Program-made: the position numbers and the translations under genes
Notes under the pieces: generated by a model
What the model saw: only the letters and a program-made list of their open reading frames with translations
The model's database searches: none
Told to the model about the DNA's origin: nothing
Shown: positions 31,718-40,008 of the stretch, piece after piece
Position numbering within the stretch: the first letter of the stretch is position 1
Layout: every line of letters starts with the position of its first letter
Assembly: GCA_002027195.1 (NCBI GenBank)
Contig: MWJO01000007.1
Coordinates: 62,001-126,000 of the forward strand
Direction: 5' to 3'
DNA length: 64,000 nucleotides
Source of the DNA: Streptomyces sp. GKU 895
Lineage (GTDB): Bacteria; Actinomycetota; Actinomycetes; Streptomycetales; Streptomycetaceae

Positions 31718-32802
31718 TCTTCGTTCCCTTCAGGGGCGGGACCAACGGGCAGGAGCAGCACTCCGGCCGCGGCCCACCGTTGCCGTACGTGCGCGATGTG
31801 GTGCGGGGCGTCGGCGTCCAGCAGGGCGATGCCGCAGTCGCCGCCCCCCGCCCCGGAGGGTTTGGCGGCGCCGCCGACGGCTTCGGCGGTGTCGCACAGG
31901 GCCGTCAGTTCGGGGGTGAAGATGCCGAGGCCGACCTCGTCGTCGAGGCGGGCCAGTTCCTGCCGGGCACGCCGGATCTGCTGGGCGAAGGCCGGGCCGT
32001 CGCCGGCCTCGAGGGCGTCGATCGCGGCGTGCACGAAGTCGTGGCTGGTCTCCATGAACTTCTGGTGCGAGGGGCTGCCCCGCCAGGTGCGCCGGTGCAG
32101 GCCGGCCACCAGGGAGGTGGTGGAGGCCGGGTTCCCGGTCCAGCCGACCTGTAGGGACAGGCCGGCGGGCGCGGGCAGCCGGCGTATCTCGAAGCCCGGC
32201 CAGTCGGCGCGCAGTGCCTCCTCGACGCCGTGGTCGCGGGCCAGGTCCAGGACGAACGCGCGGTCGGGGGCCCGGTAGGCGATCCAGCCGCCGAAGGTGC
32301 CGGCGGCGAGGTCTCCGCCGGAGCCCTTGGGGTCGATCCGGGCGGTCGCGAGCAGGGCGAGCCGGAACCGGGCCTCAGGGGTGAGCTCCAGCGCGCAGTA
32401 CGACGCGACGGCGGCGATCGTCGCCACGGTCACCGCGCCGCTGGAGCCCAGGCCGTACTTGCGGCCGTCGTCGTGCAGGTCGCTGTGGACGGACACGCTC
32501 AACGGGGGTACGGGCAGGCCGCGTTCGGCCAGCAGGGCGGCGACGGTCTCGACGGCGGACACCACGTAGGCCGTCGTCCCGTCGCCTCCGGTGAGCCGGC
32601 CGTCGCGCCACCGGTGGCGCACCGTGCGCGCGGTGAGGTCGGAGGAGATCTCGACGCCGGAGTCGGTGCCGGACACGGTGACGGTGAGGTAGCGGTCGAC
32701 CGCGACCAGGATCGCGGTGTTGCCGGGTTCCACCACGGCGTACTCGCCCGCGACGTACAGCTTGCCCGGCGCGCGCCGTACGACCGTGTGCCCGGCCGTC
32801 AC
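31714..32802 (-). CDS. mvaK2: Phosphomevalonate kinase
   Basis: 362 residues of the GHMP kinase superfamily. The N-terminus is RRAPGKLYVAGEYAVVEPG, the ATP loop KYGLGSSGAVTVATIAA lies near residue 107, and the C-terminal AKPSGAGGGDCGIAL motif near 320. It phosphorylates 5-phosphomevalonate. GTG 32802 overlaps the decarboxylase stop (GTGA). It matches the domain order of Streptomyces mevalonate clusters. Confidence 0.94.
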   Translation of the reverse strand: MTAGHTVVRRAPGKLYVAGEYAVVEPGNTAILVAVDRYLTVTVSGTDSGVEISSDLTARTVRHRWRDGRLTGGDGTTAYVVSAVETVAALLAERGLPVPPLSVSVHSDLHDDGRKYGLGSSGAVTVATIAAVASYCALELTPEARFRLALLATARIDPKGSGGDLAAGTFGGWIAYRAPDRAFVLDLARDHGVEEALRADWPGFEIRRLPAPAGLSLQVGWTGNPASTTSLVAGLHRRTWRGSPSHQKFMETSHDFVHAAIDALEAGDGPAFAQQIRRARQELARLDDEVGLGIFTPELTALCDTAEAVGGAAKPSGAGGGDCGIALLDADAPHHIAHVRQRWAAAGVLLLPVGPAPEGNEE

Positions 32803-33830
32803 CGGTCGTCCTCGGTGAGCAGGCGGGCGCCCGGGCCCGGCCGGGCGATGTGCACCGCGACGTCCGGGGCGGCGGCGCGTACGGCCGTGGCCACCCGGTC
32901 CGCGTCGGCGCGCGGGCACAGCACCTTGACGTTCGGCCCGGCGTCCATCGTCACGTAGGCCGCTACGCCGTCCCGCCTGAGCTGGAGGACGCTGTCGATG
33001 ACGGTCAGGGAAGCCGGTGACATGTACCGCACGGCGGGTCGGGCGGCCAGCATGGTGGCGTGCATGCCGAGCGCGTTGCGCTCCGCGATCTCGCCGATCG
33101 CGTCCAGGTCGCCGCGGATCAGTGCCGCGCGCATGTCGACGAGGTCGTCCTTGCTGGAGACCGCCCACGGCTCGAACAGCGGCGAGGTGTCCACGGTGCG
33201 GCGCATGGCGGCACGGCTGGAGACCTCCTTGGGGCCCGCGTTGACGACGGCGACGACGAGCGCGGGGTCCAGGCCGGCGGCGGCGTCGACGGGCTCGGCG
33301 TAGGAGGTGAGGTCGTCGGTGCCGGCGTGCCAGACGGCGAAGTCGCCGAAGATCGACCGGGAGGCCGAGCCGGAGCCGCGCCGGGCCAGCCGGGACAGCG
33401 AACGCGGGTCGTCGTCGAGGCCGTAGACGGCGGTCGCGGCGACGGCGAGGGCGGCGAAACCGCTGGCGGAGGAGGCCAGACCGGCTCCGGTGGGGACGGT
33501 GTTCTCGGTGTCGACGACAGCCCGTTCGGCGCGGCCGGCCCGCTCCCGCACGAGTTCGAGGAAGGCGGTGATACGCCGCGCGGCCTCACCGGTGGCCTGC
33601 TCGCCGTTGAAGACGACCGTGTCCTGGTCCGCGTCGGGGGCGAGGCGGACCCGGGTGGTCGTGGGGAAGATGTCCAGGGTCATCGACAGGCTGTCGGTGC
33701 GGGGCAGGAACAGCCGCTCGTCGCTCTTGCCCCAGTACTTGATCAGCGCGATGTTCGGGTGCGCGACGGCGGCGGCGCCCGTCGCCGTCGCGCCTGCCGC
33801 GCGGGCTCGCGCGAGCTGTTCAGTGCGCAT
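32799..33830 (-). CDS. mvaD: Mevalonate diphosphate decarboxylase
   Basis: 343 residues, GHMP superfamily. Landmarks are AHPNIALIKYWGKSDERLFLP near residue 23, the ATP-binding PTGAGLASSASGFAALAVAA near 111, and the SGSASRSIFGDFAVW segment. The aspartate of YVTMDAGPNVKVL lies near the end. It converts mevalonate diphosphate to IPP with loss of CO2. It overlaps the mevalonate kinase end by 11 bp and the phosphomevalonate kinase start by 4 bp. Confidence 0.95.
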   Translation of the reverse strand: MRTEQLARARAAGATATGAAAVAHPNIALIKYWGKSDERLFLPRTDSLSMTLDIFPTTTRVRLAPDADQDTVVFNGEQATGEAARRITAFLELVRERAGRAERAVVDTENTVPTGAGLASSASGFAALAVAATAVYGLDDDPRSLSRLARRGSGSASRSIFGDFAVWHAGTDDLTSYAEPVDAAAGLDPALVVAVVNAGPKEVSSRAAMRRTVDTSPLFEPWAVSSKDDLVDMRAALIRGDLDAIGEIAERNALGMHATMLAARPAVRYMSPASLTVIDSVLQLRRDGVAAYVTMDAGPNVKVLCPRADADRVATAVRAAAPDVAVHIARPGPGARLLTEDDR

Positions 33831-34866
33831 GGGCGGCGAGCCTCCTCAGCGGAACGACCCAGGTCTGGACGGCGCCCGCGTCGTGGAGCCCGCGGGCGAC
33901 CTCACTGGCCAGCTCCGGCTCGGTCAGGGCGAGGACACAGCCGCCCAGGCCACCGCCGGTGATCTTGGCGCCGAGGCTGCCCGCCGACATCGCGGCCGCG
34001 ACCATGCCGTCGATCTTCTCCGTGCTCAGGGAGGCCGCGCGCAGCAGTTCGTGATAGTCCGTCAGTCGTGCGCCGAGCTCCTCCGGGGAGCCGTCGGCGA
34101 GGGCCTGCCGGGCCCCCTCCACGAGCTCGGTGGCGCGGCTCAGGAACCTCTCCTCGGCGCCCGGCTCACGCCTGAAGCCGTCCCGCAGCAGCTCCACGGC
34201 CTCCTTGGTGCTGCCCGCGGTGCCGCTGTCGGCGACGATGAACAGGCCGTCGCAGCCGATGACCAGCTCCTCGGCCCGGCCCGCCTGGAACAGCAGCGGG
34301 CCCGCCGCGCCCACGGTCATGGCGTCCACGCCACTGGCGCGGCCGTGCGCCATGTTCTCGGCCGTCTGCACCAGGTCGAACGCCGTGGCGTCGGACAGCT
34401 CGTGGCCGAAGAGATCGGCCAGTGCCAGGACGATCGCCCGCGAGTTCGCGGCACTGGAGCCGAGGCCGCGCCCCGGCGGGATGGCCCCGTCGAGGATCAC
34501 GTCCAGATGCGGCTCGCCCGGCACACCCATGCGCTCCTTGAACGCCGCGGCCAGCCGCTGGAGACCGTCGGAGGCCAGCGTCACCACCGCCCGCGAGGCG
34601 GAACCGGTCATGGTGAAGGACAAGCCGCCCTGCGCGCCGGAGGCGTGCGAAGACCATCCCGCGCTCGCCGTGGCCGTCAGCTGCGGGATCGGCAGCGCGA
34701 GAGCCGGGGTTCCGTACACGACCGCGTGCTCGCCCAGCAGGATCGCCTTGGCGTGGGCGCGACCGATGCCGACCGAGCGAGCCCGACGGTTTTCCGAAAC
34801 CCCCTCCACTGAGGTCGGTTGCGTCAACGCACTCACTCCCCTTGTCGTTTCACGTTGTCGTTTCAC
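33820..34866 (-). CDS. mvaK1: Mevalonate kinase
   Basis: 348 residues, GHMP superfamily. GRAHAKAILLGEHAVVYGTP gives substrate binding, PPGRGLGSSAANSRAIVLAL is the ATP loop near residue 120, and AKITGGGLGGCVLAL lies near 310. It starts the IPP-forming half of the operon. The GTG at 34866 gives VKRQRETTRGVSALTQPTS, which resembles the start of the Streptomyces CL190 enzyme as I remember it. The TTG at 34827 has better Shine-Dalgarno spacing (AAGGGGAG, 8 bp), so the start is uncertain. Confidence 0.93.
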   Translation of the reverse strand: MKRQRETTRGVSALTQPTSVEGVSENRRARSVGIGRAHAKAILLGEHAVVYGTPALALPIPQLTATASAGWSSHASGAQGGLSFTMTGSASRAVVTLASDGLQRLAAAFKERMGVPGEPHLDVILDGAIPPGRGLGSSAANSRAIVLALADLFGHELSDATAFDLVQTAENMAHGRASGVDAMTVGAAGPLLFQAGRAEELVIGCDGLFIVADSGTAGSTKEAVELLRDGFRREPGAEERFLSRATELVEGARQALADGSPEELGARLTDYHELLRAASLSTEKIDGMVAAAMSAGSLGAKITGGGLGGCVLALTEPELASEVARGLHDAGAVQTWVVPLRRLAAHAH

Positions 34867-34867
34867 G
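34842..34867. repeat. 13-bp tandem duplication at the mevalonate kinase start
   Basis: TTGTCGTTTCACG occurs twice head to tail (34842-34854, 34855-34867). The possible GTG start codon lies in one copy. It may simply be a recent slippage event in the 5' leader. Confidence 0.6.
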
Positions 34868-34934
34868 AAAGAATTCGAGACGGACGGGTGGACTTTCTGC
34901 GGCACCGCCGGGCGATACACGCGACGGGATATCG

Positions 34935-35129
34935 TCACCGGGCCGCGGTACGACGCCTCATGGCGATCTCCGTGAGTTCCTCGATGTCGAACTCCGAGCG
35001 GCAGTTCGGGGCGCCGTAGCGAGTGATCTTCCCGCGGCTCACCCATTTGCGGATCGTCGCTTCCGACACCCCTACGGCGAGTGCGGCGACTTTGGTGGGG
35101 ACAAGCCTGTGGCGTGGCGGTCTCGTCAT
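34935..35129 (-). CDS. Small helix-turn-helix (excisionase/MerR-like) DNA-binding protein
   Basis: 64 residues: MTRPPRHRLVPTKVAALAVG... with a compact winged HTH (VGVSEATIRKWVSRGKITRY) followed by FDIEELTEIAMRR. This is the excisionase/BldC-like single-domain type. It overlaps the zinc-ribbon gene by 4 bp (ATGA), so the two are co-translated at the head of the mevalonate operon, 68 bp before mevalonate kinase. It is probably a regulator of the operon; phage ancestry is possible. Confidence 0.75.
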   Translation of the reverse strand: MTRPPRHRLVPTKVAALAVGVSEATIRKWVSRGKITRYGAPNCRSEFDIEELTEIAMRRRTAAR

Positions 35130-35749
35130 ACCGTGACACCCTTTCGCTGTCGCTCCATGAGCCGACGCAGAGTCAGCCATTCGTGCATTTCCCAGGAATG
35201 TCCCGCCGAGCATTCGATGCTGCGGCTGCCGGGCTTGCCGGCGTCCTTGGGGGAGGCGCTGATCGTGCCGCCGCAGTCGTCCACCACGCACCGCCGGATC
35301 AGCGTCCGCGACCCGGGGTCCGGGTCGATCGTGCCGCGCAGCTCGGCGACGAGACTGTCCACCTCGTCGACGAAGTCGGCGGCCGGGGGCTGCCCGGCGA
35401 GCCACTCCAGATGCCGGGTCAGAAACCGGGCCAGTTGCGGAACGGAACGGGCCGGCGCGGTGACGCCGAGCTGCTCCGCGACCAATTCCGACCAGGACTC
35501 CAAGGTCGCGAGGAGGTTGTGACGGACGTCCAGCACCGAGATGTTCAGGTAGTCCCGGTTACGGCTTCCCGACACCCGCGTGGGATTGGTCCGCCGATGG
35601 GTCGGCGACACATGGTGCAGACACTCCTGATGCAGTACGGGGAGTGCGCGCAGCTGGCGTTCCACCTGGCTGATGCAGGAGGCACACAGGACGAAACCGG
35701 GGACGGCACAGCTCTCATGAGAGTGATTTCTGGAGCACGGGTGGACCAT
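35126..35749 (-). CDS. Cysteine-rich zinc-ribbon-like protein of unknown function
   Basis: 207 residues from ATG 35749 (GGGGA upstream). The N-terminal part has cysteines spaced like a metal site (SCAVPGFVLCASC, and a later ECLHH). The C-terminal part has CVVDDCGGTISA and SIECSAGHSW, a probable zinc ribbon. The middle (LARFLTRHLEWLAGQPPAADFVDEVDSL) resembles proteins found beside small HTH proteins in actinomycete plasmids and phages. It may pair with the HTH protein encoded directly after it. No catalytic motif is seen. Confidence 0.6.
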   Translation of the reverse strand: MVHPCSRNHSHESCAVPGFVLCASCISQVERQLRALPVLHQECLHHVSPTHRRTNPTRVSGSRNRDYLNISVLDVRHNLLATLESWSELVAEQLGVTAPARSVPQLARFLTRHLEWLAGQPPAADFVDEVDSLVAELRGTIDPDPGSRTLIRRCVVDDCGGTISASPKDAGKPGSRSIECSAGHSWEMHEWLTLRRLMERQRKGVTV

Positions 35750-36025
35750 CAACGAATCCCCTTCATGAGGCGGCTCGCCCTCCGCGACCGTGGTGCGCCG
35801 AATGGCCGGGTCGATCCGGTGACGCCTTTTTCCCGAACGTAGCGAGGGGCGCTGGAGTCCTGATACAGCCCCGTTCGCGGCCTGCCGGAGATGACGTTGC
35901 GCCGCAGCTCCCCACCCGGTCGCCGGCGGCCGCTGAATTCCCCTGCCATTTCTCCAGCGGATTTCCATCGAGGGCCGAGCGATGGTTGAGCGCCTGCACC
36001 GACGGTGGCGGAGAAAGGAGGCACT
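35750..36025. other. Divergent promoter region between the mevalonate operon and the FAD enzyme
   Basis: About 275 bp with no gene of its own. Both flanking transcripts start here. I see no convincing -35/-10 pair. Confidence 0.45.
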
Positions 36026-38158
36026 GTGGACGGTACGCATGGAGGCGAACGCGCAGTTGGCGTCGCACTCACCGCAGGGCCGCCGGAGACGGCGGCCGGA
36101 CAGTATGCCCTGAACGATCCGGTGCCCCACGGCCATCCGGACAGCCGGGAACCCGCCCAGCCCCGTCAGGACGCGGCGCACTTGGAGGTCTGTCTGGTCG
36201 GTGCGGGCCCGCGAGGGCTGTCGGTACTGGAACGGCTCTGCGCGCAGGAGCGGAAGTCGCCCCGCTGGGACACCGTCACCGTGCATGTCGTCGACCCCGA
36301 CCCGCCCGGCTCGGGACGGGTGTGGCGTCCCACGCAGTCCCGGCATCTGCTGATGAACACCGTGTCCTCGCAGGTCACGGTCTACACCGACGCCAGCGTC
36401 CGGATCGACGGCCCGCTGGACGAGGGACCGAGCCTGTACGAGTGGGCCAAGGCGCTGGTCTCCGGCACCCTCGAGGACGCCCCGCGTGGCGGCTACGACG
36501 ACGGGGTCGTCGACGAGGCACAGCGGCTCGGCCCCGACTCCTACCCCACCCGCGCCCTGTACGGCCGCTATCTGACGTGGGCGTTCCAGCGGGTCGTGGC
36601 GGGCGCGGCCGCACATGTCACGGTGCGCACCCACCCCGTACGGGCCGTCGCGCTGGCCGACGAGGGGCCCGCGGGGGAGCAGACGATCGTCCTGGAGGAC
36701 GGCACCCGGCTCACCGGCCTGTCCGCGGTCGTCCTCGCCCAGGGCCATGTCCCGGCCCAGCTGTCCGACACCGAACGCGAGTTGACCGAGTACGCCGAGC
36801 GCAACGGCCTGACCTACCTGCCCCCGGCCAACCCGGCCGACGTGGACCTGTCGGGCATCCGGCCCGGTGAGCCGGTACTGCTGCGCGGACTCGGACTGAA
36901 CTTCTTCGACTACCTGGCCCTGTTCACCCACGGCCGCGGCGGCGTCTTCACCCGCGTCGGCGGACGGCTCGTCTACCGGCCCTCGGGCCGCGAGCCGCGC
37001 CTGTACGCCGGCTCCCGGCGCGGCGTGCCCTACCAGGCGCGCGGCGAGAACGAGAAGGGCGCCCACGGCCGCTACTACCCGCGACTGCTGACCACCGGGT
37101 ACATCGCCGCGCTGCGCGCCCGCACCCCCCGTCACGGTGCCATCGACTTCGCCGCCGACCTGTGGCCGCTCATCTCCAAGGAGGTGTGCAGCGTCTACTA
37201 CGCCGCGCTGCTGGACGCACGCGGTGAACTCCCGGACGTGGTCGAGGAGTTCGTCGAGGCCTATCTGGAGGCCGAACCGGGCGCGGAGGAGGATGTGCTC
37301 CTGGACGCGAGCGGTGTCGACGCCGCCGAGCGCTGGGACTGGAAGCGGGTGGCCCGCCCCTACGGCGACCGCGTCTTCACCGACCAGGCCGCCTTCCGCG
37401 CCTGGCTGCGCGACCACCTCGACAACGACGTCCGCCTGGCCCGCCAGGGCAATGTCAGCGGACCGGTCAAGGCCGCCCTCGACGTCCTGCGGGACCTGCG
37501 CAACGAACTGCGGCTCGCCGTCGACCACGCGGGCCTGACCGCCGCGTCCCACCGCGACGACCTCGACGGCTGGTACACCCCGCTCAACGCCTACCTCTCC
37601 ATCGGACCGCCGGCCCTGCGGATAGAGGAGATGGCCGCGCTCCTGGACGCCGGCGTCCTGGATGTGCTCGGCCCCGGCATGCGGGTCGCCCCCGACCCGG
37701 ACCATCCGCTCGGCCCCGGCTTCAGCGGCACGTCGAGCGAGATACCGGACGTGCCGGTGCGGGCCACGGTCCTCATCGAGGCCCGGCTGCCCGAGATCGA
37801 CCTCAGGCGCACCGCGGACCCGCTCATGAACCAGATGCTGCGCACCGGACAGTGCCACCCCTACCGCATCCCCGACGGGGACGGCACGGGCGGCGCGGAC
37901 TACGAGACCGGCGGCCTCGCCGTGTCCGAGCGGCCCTACCACGTCATCGACGCCAGGGGAGTGCCGCACCCGCGGCGCTTCGCCTACGGGGTGCCCACCG
38001 AGTCCGTGCACTGGGTGACGGCGGCGGGTATCCGGCCCGGCGTCGGCTCGGTCACCCTGGAGGACTCCGACGCGATCGCGGCCGCGGTCCTCGCCCTGCC
38101 CGAACTGCCCGGTGCGCAGGTGCAGTCGTCGACAGCGCGAGTGGAGGCGGGAGTATGA
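36026..38158 (+). CDS. FAD/NAD(P)-binding amino-acid N-oxygenase, candidate aspartate-to-nitrosuccinate enzyme (CreE-like)
   Basis: About 710 residues. The N-terminal dinucleotide fold is VCLVGAGPRGLSVLERL, followed by GSGRVWRPTQSRHLLMNT, typical of the large 'FAD-NAD(P)-binding' family (PF13454-like). CreE of cremeomycin biosynthesis belongs to such large flavoproteins and oxidises aspartate's amino group to nitrosuccinate. The assignment rests mainly on the next gene, a lyase of the CreD type, overlapping by 4 bp (ATGA). GTG 36026 is chosen because AAAGGAGG lies 4 bp upstream; an ATG at 36005 is in frame. If right, the pair makes nitrite. An ornithine-type N-hydroxylase is the alternative. 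Confidence 0.7.
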   Translation: MDGTHGGERAVGVALTAGPPETAAGQYALNDPVPHGHPDSREPAQPRQDAAHLEVCLVGAGPRGLSVLERLCAQERKSPRWDTVTVHVVDPDPPGSGRVWRPTQSRHLLMNTVSSQVTVYTDASVRIDGPLDEGPSLYEWAKALVSGTLEDAPRGGYDDGVVDEAQRLGPDSYPTRALYGRYLTWAFQRVVAGAAAHVTVRTHPVRAVALADEGPAGEQTIVLEDGTRLTGLSAVVLAQGHVPAQLSDTERELTEYAERNGLTYLPPANPADVDLSGIRPGEPVLLRGLGLNFFDYLALFTHGRGGVFTRVGGRLVYRPSGREPRLYAGSRRGVPYQARGENEKGAHGRYYPRLLTTGYIAALRARTPRHGAIDFAADLWPLISKEVCSVYYAALLDARGELPDVVEEFVEAYLEAEPGAEEDVLLDASGVDAAERWDWKRVARPYGDRVFTDQAAFRAWLRDHLDNDVRLARQGNVSGPVKAALDVLRDLRNELRLAVDHAGLTAASHRDDLDGWYTPLNAYLSIGPPALRIEEMAALLDAGVLDVLGPGMRVAPDPDHPLGPGFSGTSSEIPDVPVRATVLIEARLPEIDLRRTADPLMNQMLRTGQCHPYRIPDGDGTGGADYETGGLAVSERPYHVIDARGVPHPRRFAYGVPTESVHWVTAAGIRPGVGSVTLEDSDAIAAAVLALPELPGAQVQSSTARVEAGV

Positions 38159-39594
38159 GGTCCGTATCCGTGTCCCCGGGGACGGGGAACCTCACCGGTC
38201 ATCTGGACGCCGGGCTGCTCTCGCCGGTGCGGGCGGGCACCCCCGTCGAGGCGGCCGTCGGTGACAGCGCCTGGCTCCAGGCGATGCTGGACGCGGAGGC
38301 AGCCCTGGCCCGCGCCCAGACCCGCTGCGGCACGGTCCCCGCACAGGCCGCCGCGGCCATCACCGCCGCCGCCCGCGCGGAACTGCTCGACGTGCGTGAA
38401 CTGGCGCTGGCCGCGCGGGAGACCGCGAACCCGGTCGTGGGCCTGGTCAAGGCGCTCACCGCGGTGGTCGCCGAACGCTGCCCGGAGGCCGCCGAGTACG
38501 TGCACCGCGGCTCCACCAGCCAGGACGTCTTCGACACCGGCGCGATGCTGGTGACCCAGCGGGCCCTGCGGCTGATCGTCGCCGACCTGCGGGCGGTCGC
38601 CGAGGTGCTGGCCGCCCTCGCCGCCGCCCACCGGGACACCACGATGGCGGGCCGCACCCTCGCCCTGCACGCCGTGCCCACGACGTTCGGGCTGAAGGCG
38701 GCGGGCTGGCGCGCGCTGGTGCTGGACTCGATCGAGCGCCTGGAGCGCCTGGCCGACGGCGGGCTGCCGGTGTCGCTCGGCGGTGCGGCCGGAACCCTGG
38801 CCGGCTATCTCCAGTACGCCGGTGACGGCGCGGACCCCGCGCGCGTGCTCGACGAACTGGGCGCCGCGTTCGCCGACGAGACGGGGCTGGCCGTGCCCGT
38901 GCTGCCCTGGCACGCCCTGCGCACTCCCGTCGCCGACCTCGGGGCCGCGCTCGCCCACACCACCGGGGCGCTCGGCAAGATCGCCGCGGACGTGCTGGTG
39001 CTGACGCGCACCGAGATCGGCGAGGTGGCCGAACCCGCGGTCGCCGGGCGGGGGGCGTCCTCGGCGATGCCGCACAAACGCAACCCCGTGCTGGCGACCC
39101 TGATCCGCTCCGCCGCGCTCCAGGTACCGGCGCTGGCCACTGTGTTGATGCAGTGCCTGCCCACCGAGGACGAGCGGTCGGCCGGCGTGTGGCACGCGGA
39201 GTGGCAGCCCTTGCGGGAGGCGCTGCGCCTCACCGGGGGCGCCGCGCACACCGCCGTCGAACTCGTCCGGGGTCTGAGCGTGCGCCCGGAACGCATGCGG
39301 ACCAACCTCCGGGCGACCGGCGGCCAGCTGGTCTCGGAGCGGGTCTCGGCCGTCCTGGCGCCCCGCATCGGCAAGACGGCCGCGAAGGACCTTCTCACGC
39401 GGGCCTCCCTGCTCGCCACCCGCGCCGGGCTGCCGCTGGCCGAGGTGCTCGCCGAACTCCCGGAACTGGCGGGCGTGCTGAGCCGGGAGGAGGCCGCCGC
39501 CCTCCTGGACCCGGCCGGCTACACGGGCGTCGCCGGTCCTCTGGTGGACCGGGCACTGACCGCGCCGGGGCCCGGGCGAACCCCGGCGTCCTGA
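38155..39594 (+). CDS. Fumarase/aspartase-superfamily lyase, candidate nitrosuccinate lyase (CreD-like)
   Basis: 479 residues. The superfamily signature SSAMPHKRNPV lies near residue 301, and the upstream conserved HRGSTSQDVFDT (near 118) contains the GSSxQD region. This is the class II adenylosuccinate lyase / carboxymuconate cycloisomerase branch. CreD belongs to the same superfamily and eliminates nitrous acid from nitrosuccinate, giving fumarate. Coupling to a large flavoprotein is the arrangement known from nitrite-producing (diazo) pathways. Purine or protocatechuate roles are unlikely here because no related genes are present. The stop codon lies inside a tandem repeat array. Confidence 0.72.
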   Translation: MRSVSVSPGTGNLTGHLDAGLLSPVRAGTPVEAAVGDSAWLQAMLDAEAALARAQTRCGTVPAQAAAAITAAARAELLDVRELALAARETANPVVGLVKALTAVVAERCPEAAEYVHRGSTSQDVFDTGAMLVTQRALRLIVADLRAVAEVLAALAAAHRDTTMAGRTLALHAVPTTFGLKAAGWRALVLDSIERLERLADGGLPVSLGGAAGTLAGYLQYAGDGADPARVLDELGAAFADETGLAVPVLPWHALRTPVADLGAALAHTTGALGKIAADVLVLTRTEIGEVAEPAVAGRGASSAMPHKRNPVLATLIRSAALQVPALATVLMQCLPTEDERSAGVWHAEWQPLREALRLTGGAAHTAVELVRGLSVRPERMRTNLRATGGQLVSERVSAVLAPRIGKTAAKDLLTRASLLATRAGLPLAEVLAELPELAGVLSREEAAALLDPAGYTGVAGPLVDRALTAPGPGRTPAS

Positions 39595-39770
39595 GAGGGC
39601 TGCCGGTGCGTGCGGCGACGGCGTCCTGAGAGGGCTGCCGGTGCGTGGCGACGACGGCGTCCTGAAGGGCTGCCGGTGCGTGCGGCGACGGCGTCCTGAG
39701 AGGGCGGCCCGTCGCGGCGACGACGGGGGTCTGAGAGGGCGGTCGGTCGCGGCGACGACGGGAACCTGAC
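39586..39770. repeat. Array of five ~35-bp tandem repeats
   Basis: Units begin near 39586, 39621, 39657, 39691 and 39726, with the shared core CGTCCTGAGAGGGC...GCGGCGACG, slightly diverged, and a remnant (CCTGAC) at the end. The lyase stop codon TGA is in the first unit. The array sits in the gap before the next FAD gene. Origin is probably slippage; no function is evident. Confidence 0.8.
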
Positions 39771-40008
39771 ACCTCCGCACGCACCGGCCGCCCCACGGCC
39801 TGCTGTCCCACGGTCCGCCGCCCTCGTACCGCTCCCCGCCGGGCAACCGTCCTGGTCGGACCCCCGGTGTCAACGTCCCTGCCCCACCCGGCACTTGAGT
39901 CTTCTTCGCGGCTGTCTCGAATGTCGCTCGAGGCGGTGTCCAACCCGCTGGCGCGGGCTGCCGTGCGGCGCATGATGCAAAGCACAACGCACTGGGGAGG
40001 CGGCCGAG

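Noticed and set aside
39586..39770. CRISPR array
   Set aside because: Repeats are head to tail without spacers and no cas genes are present.
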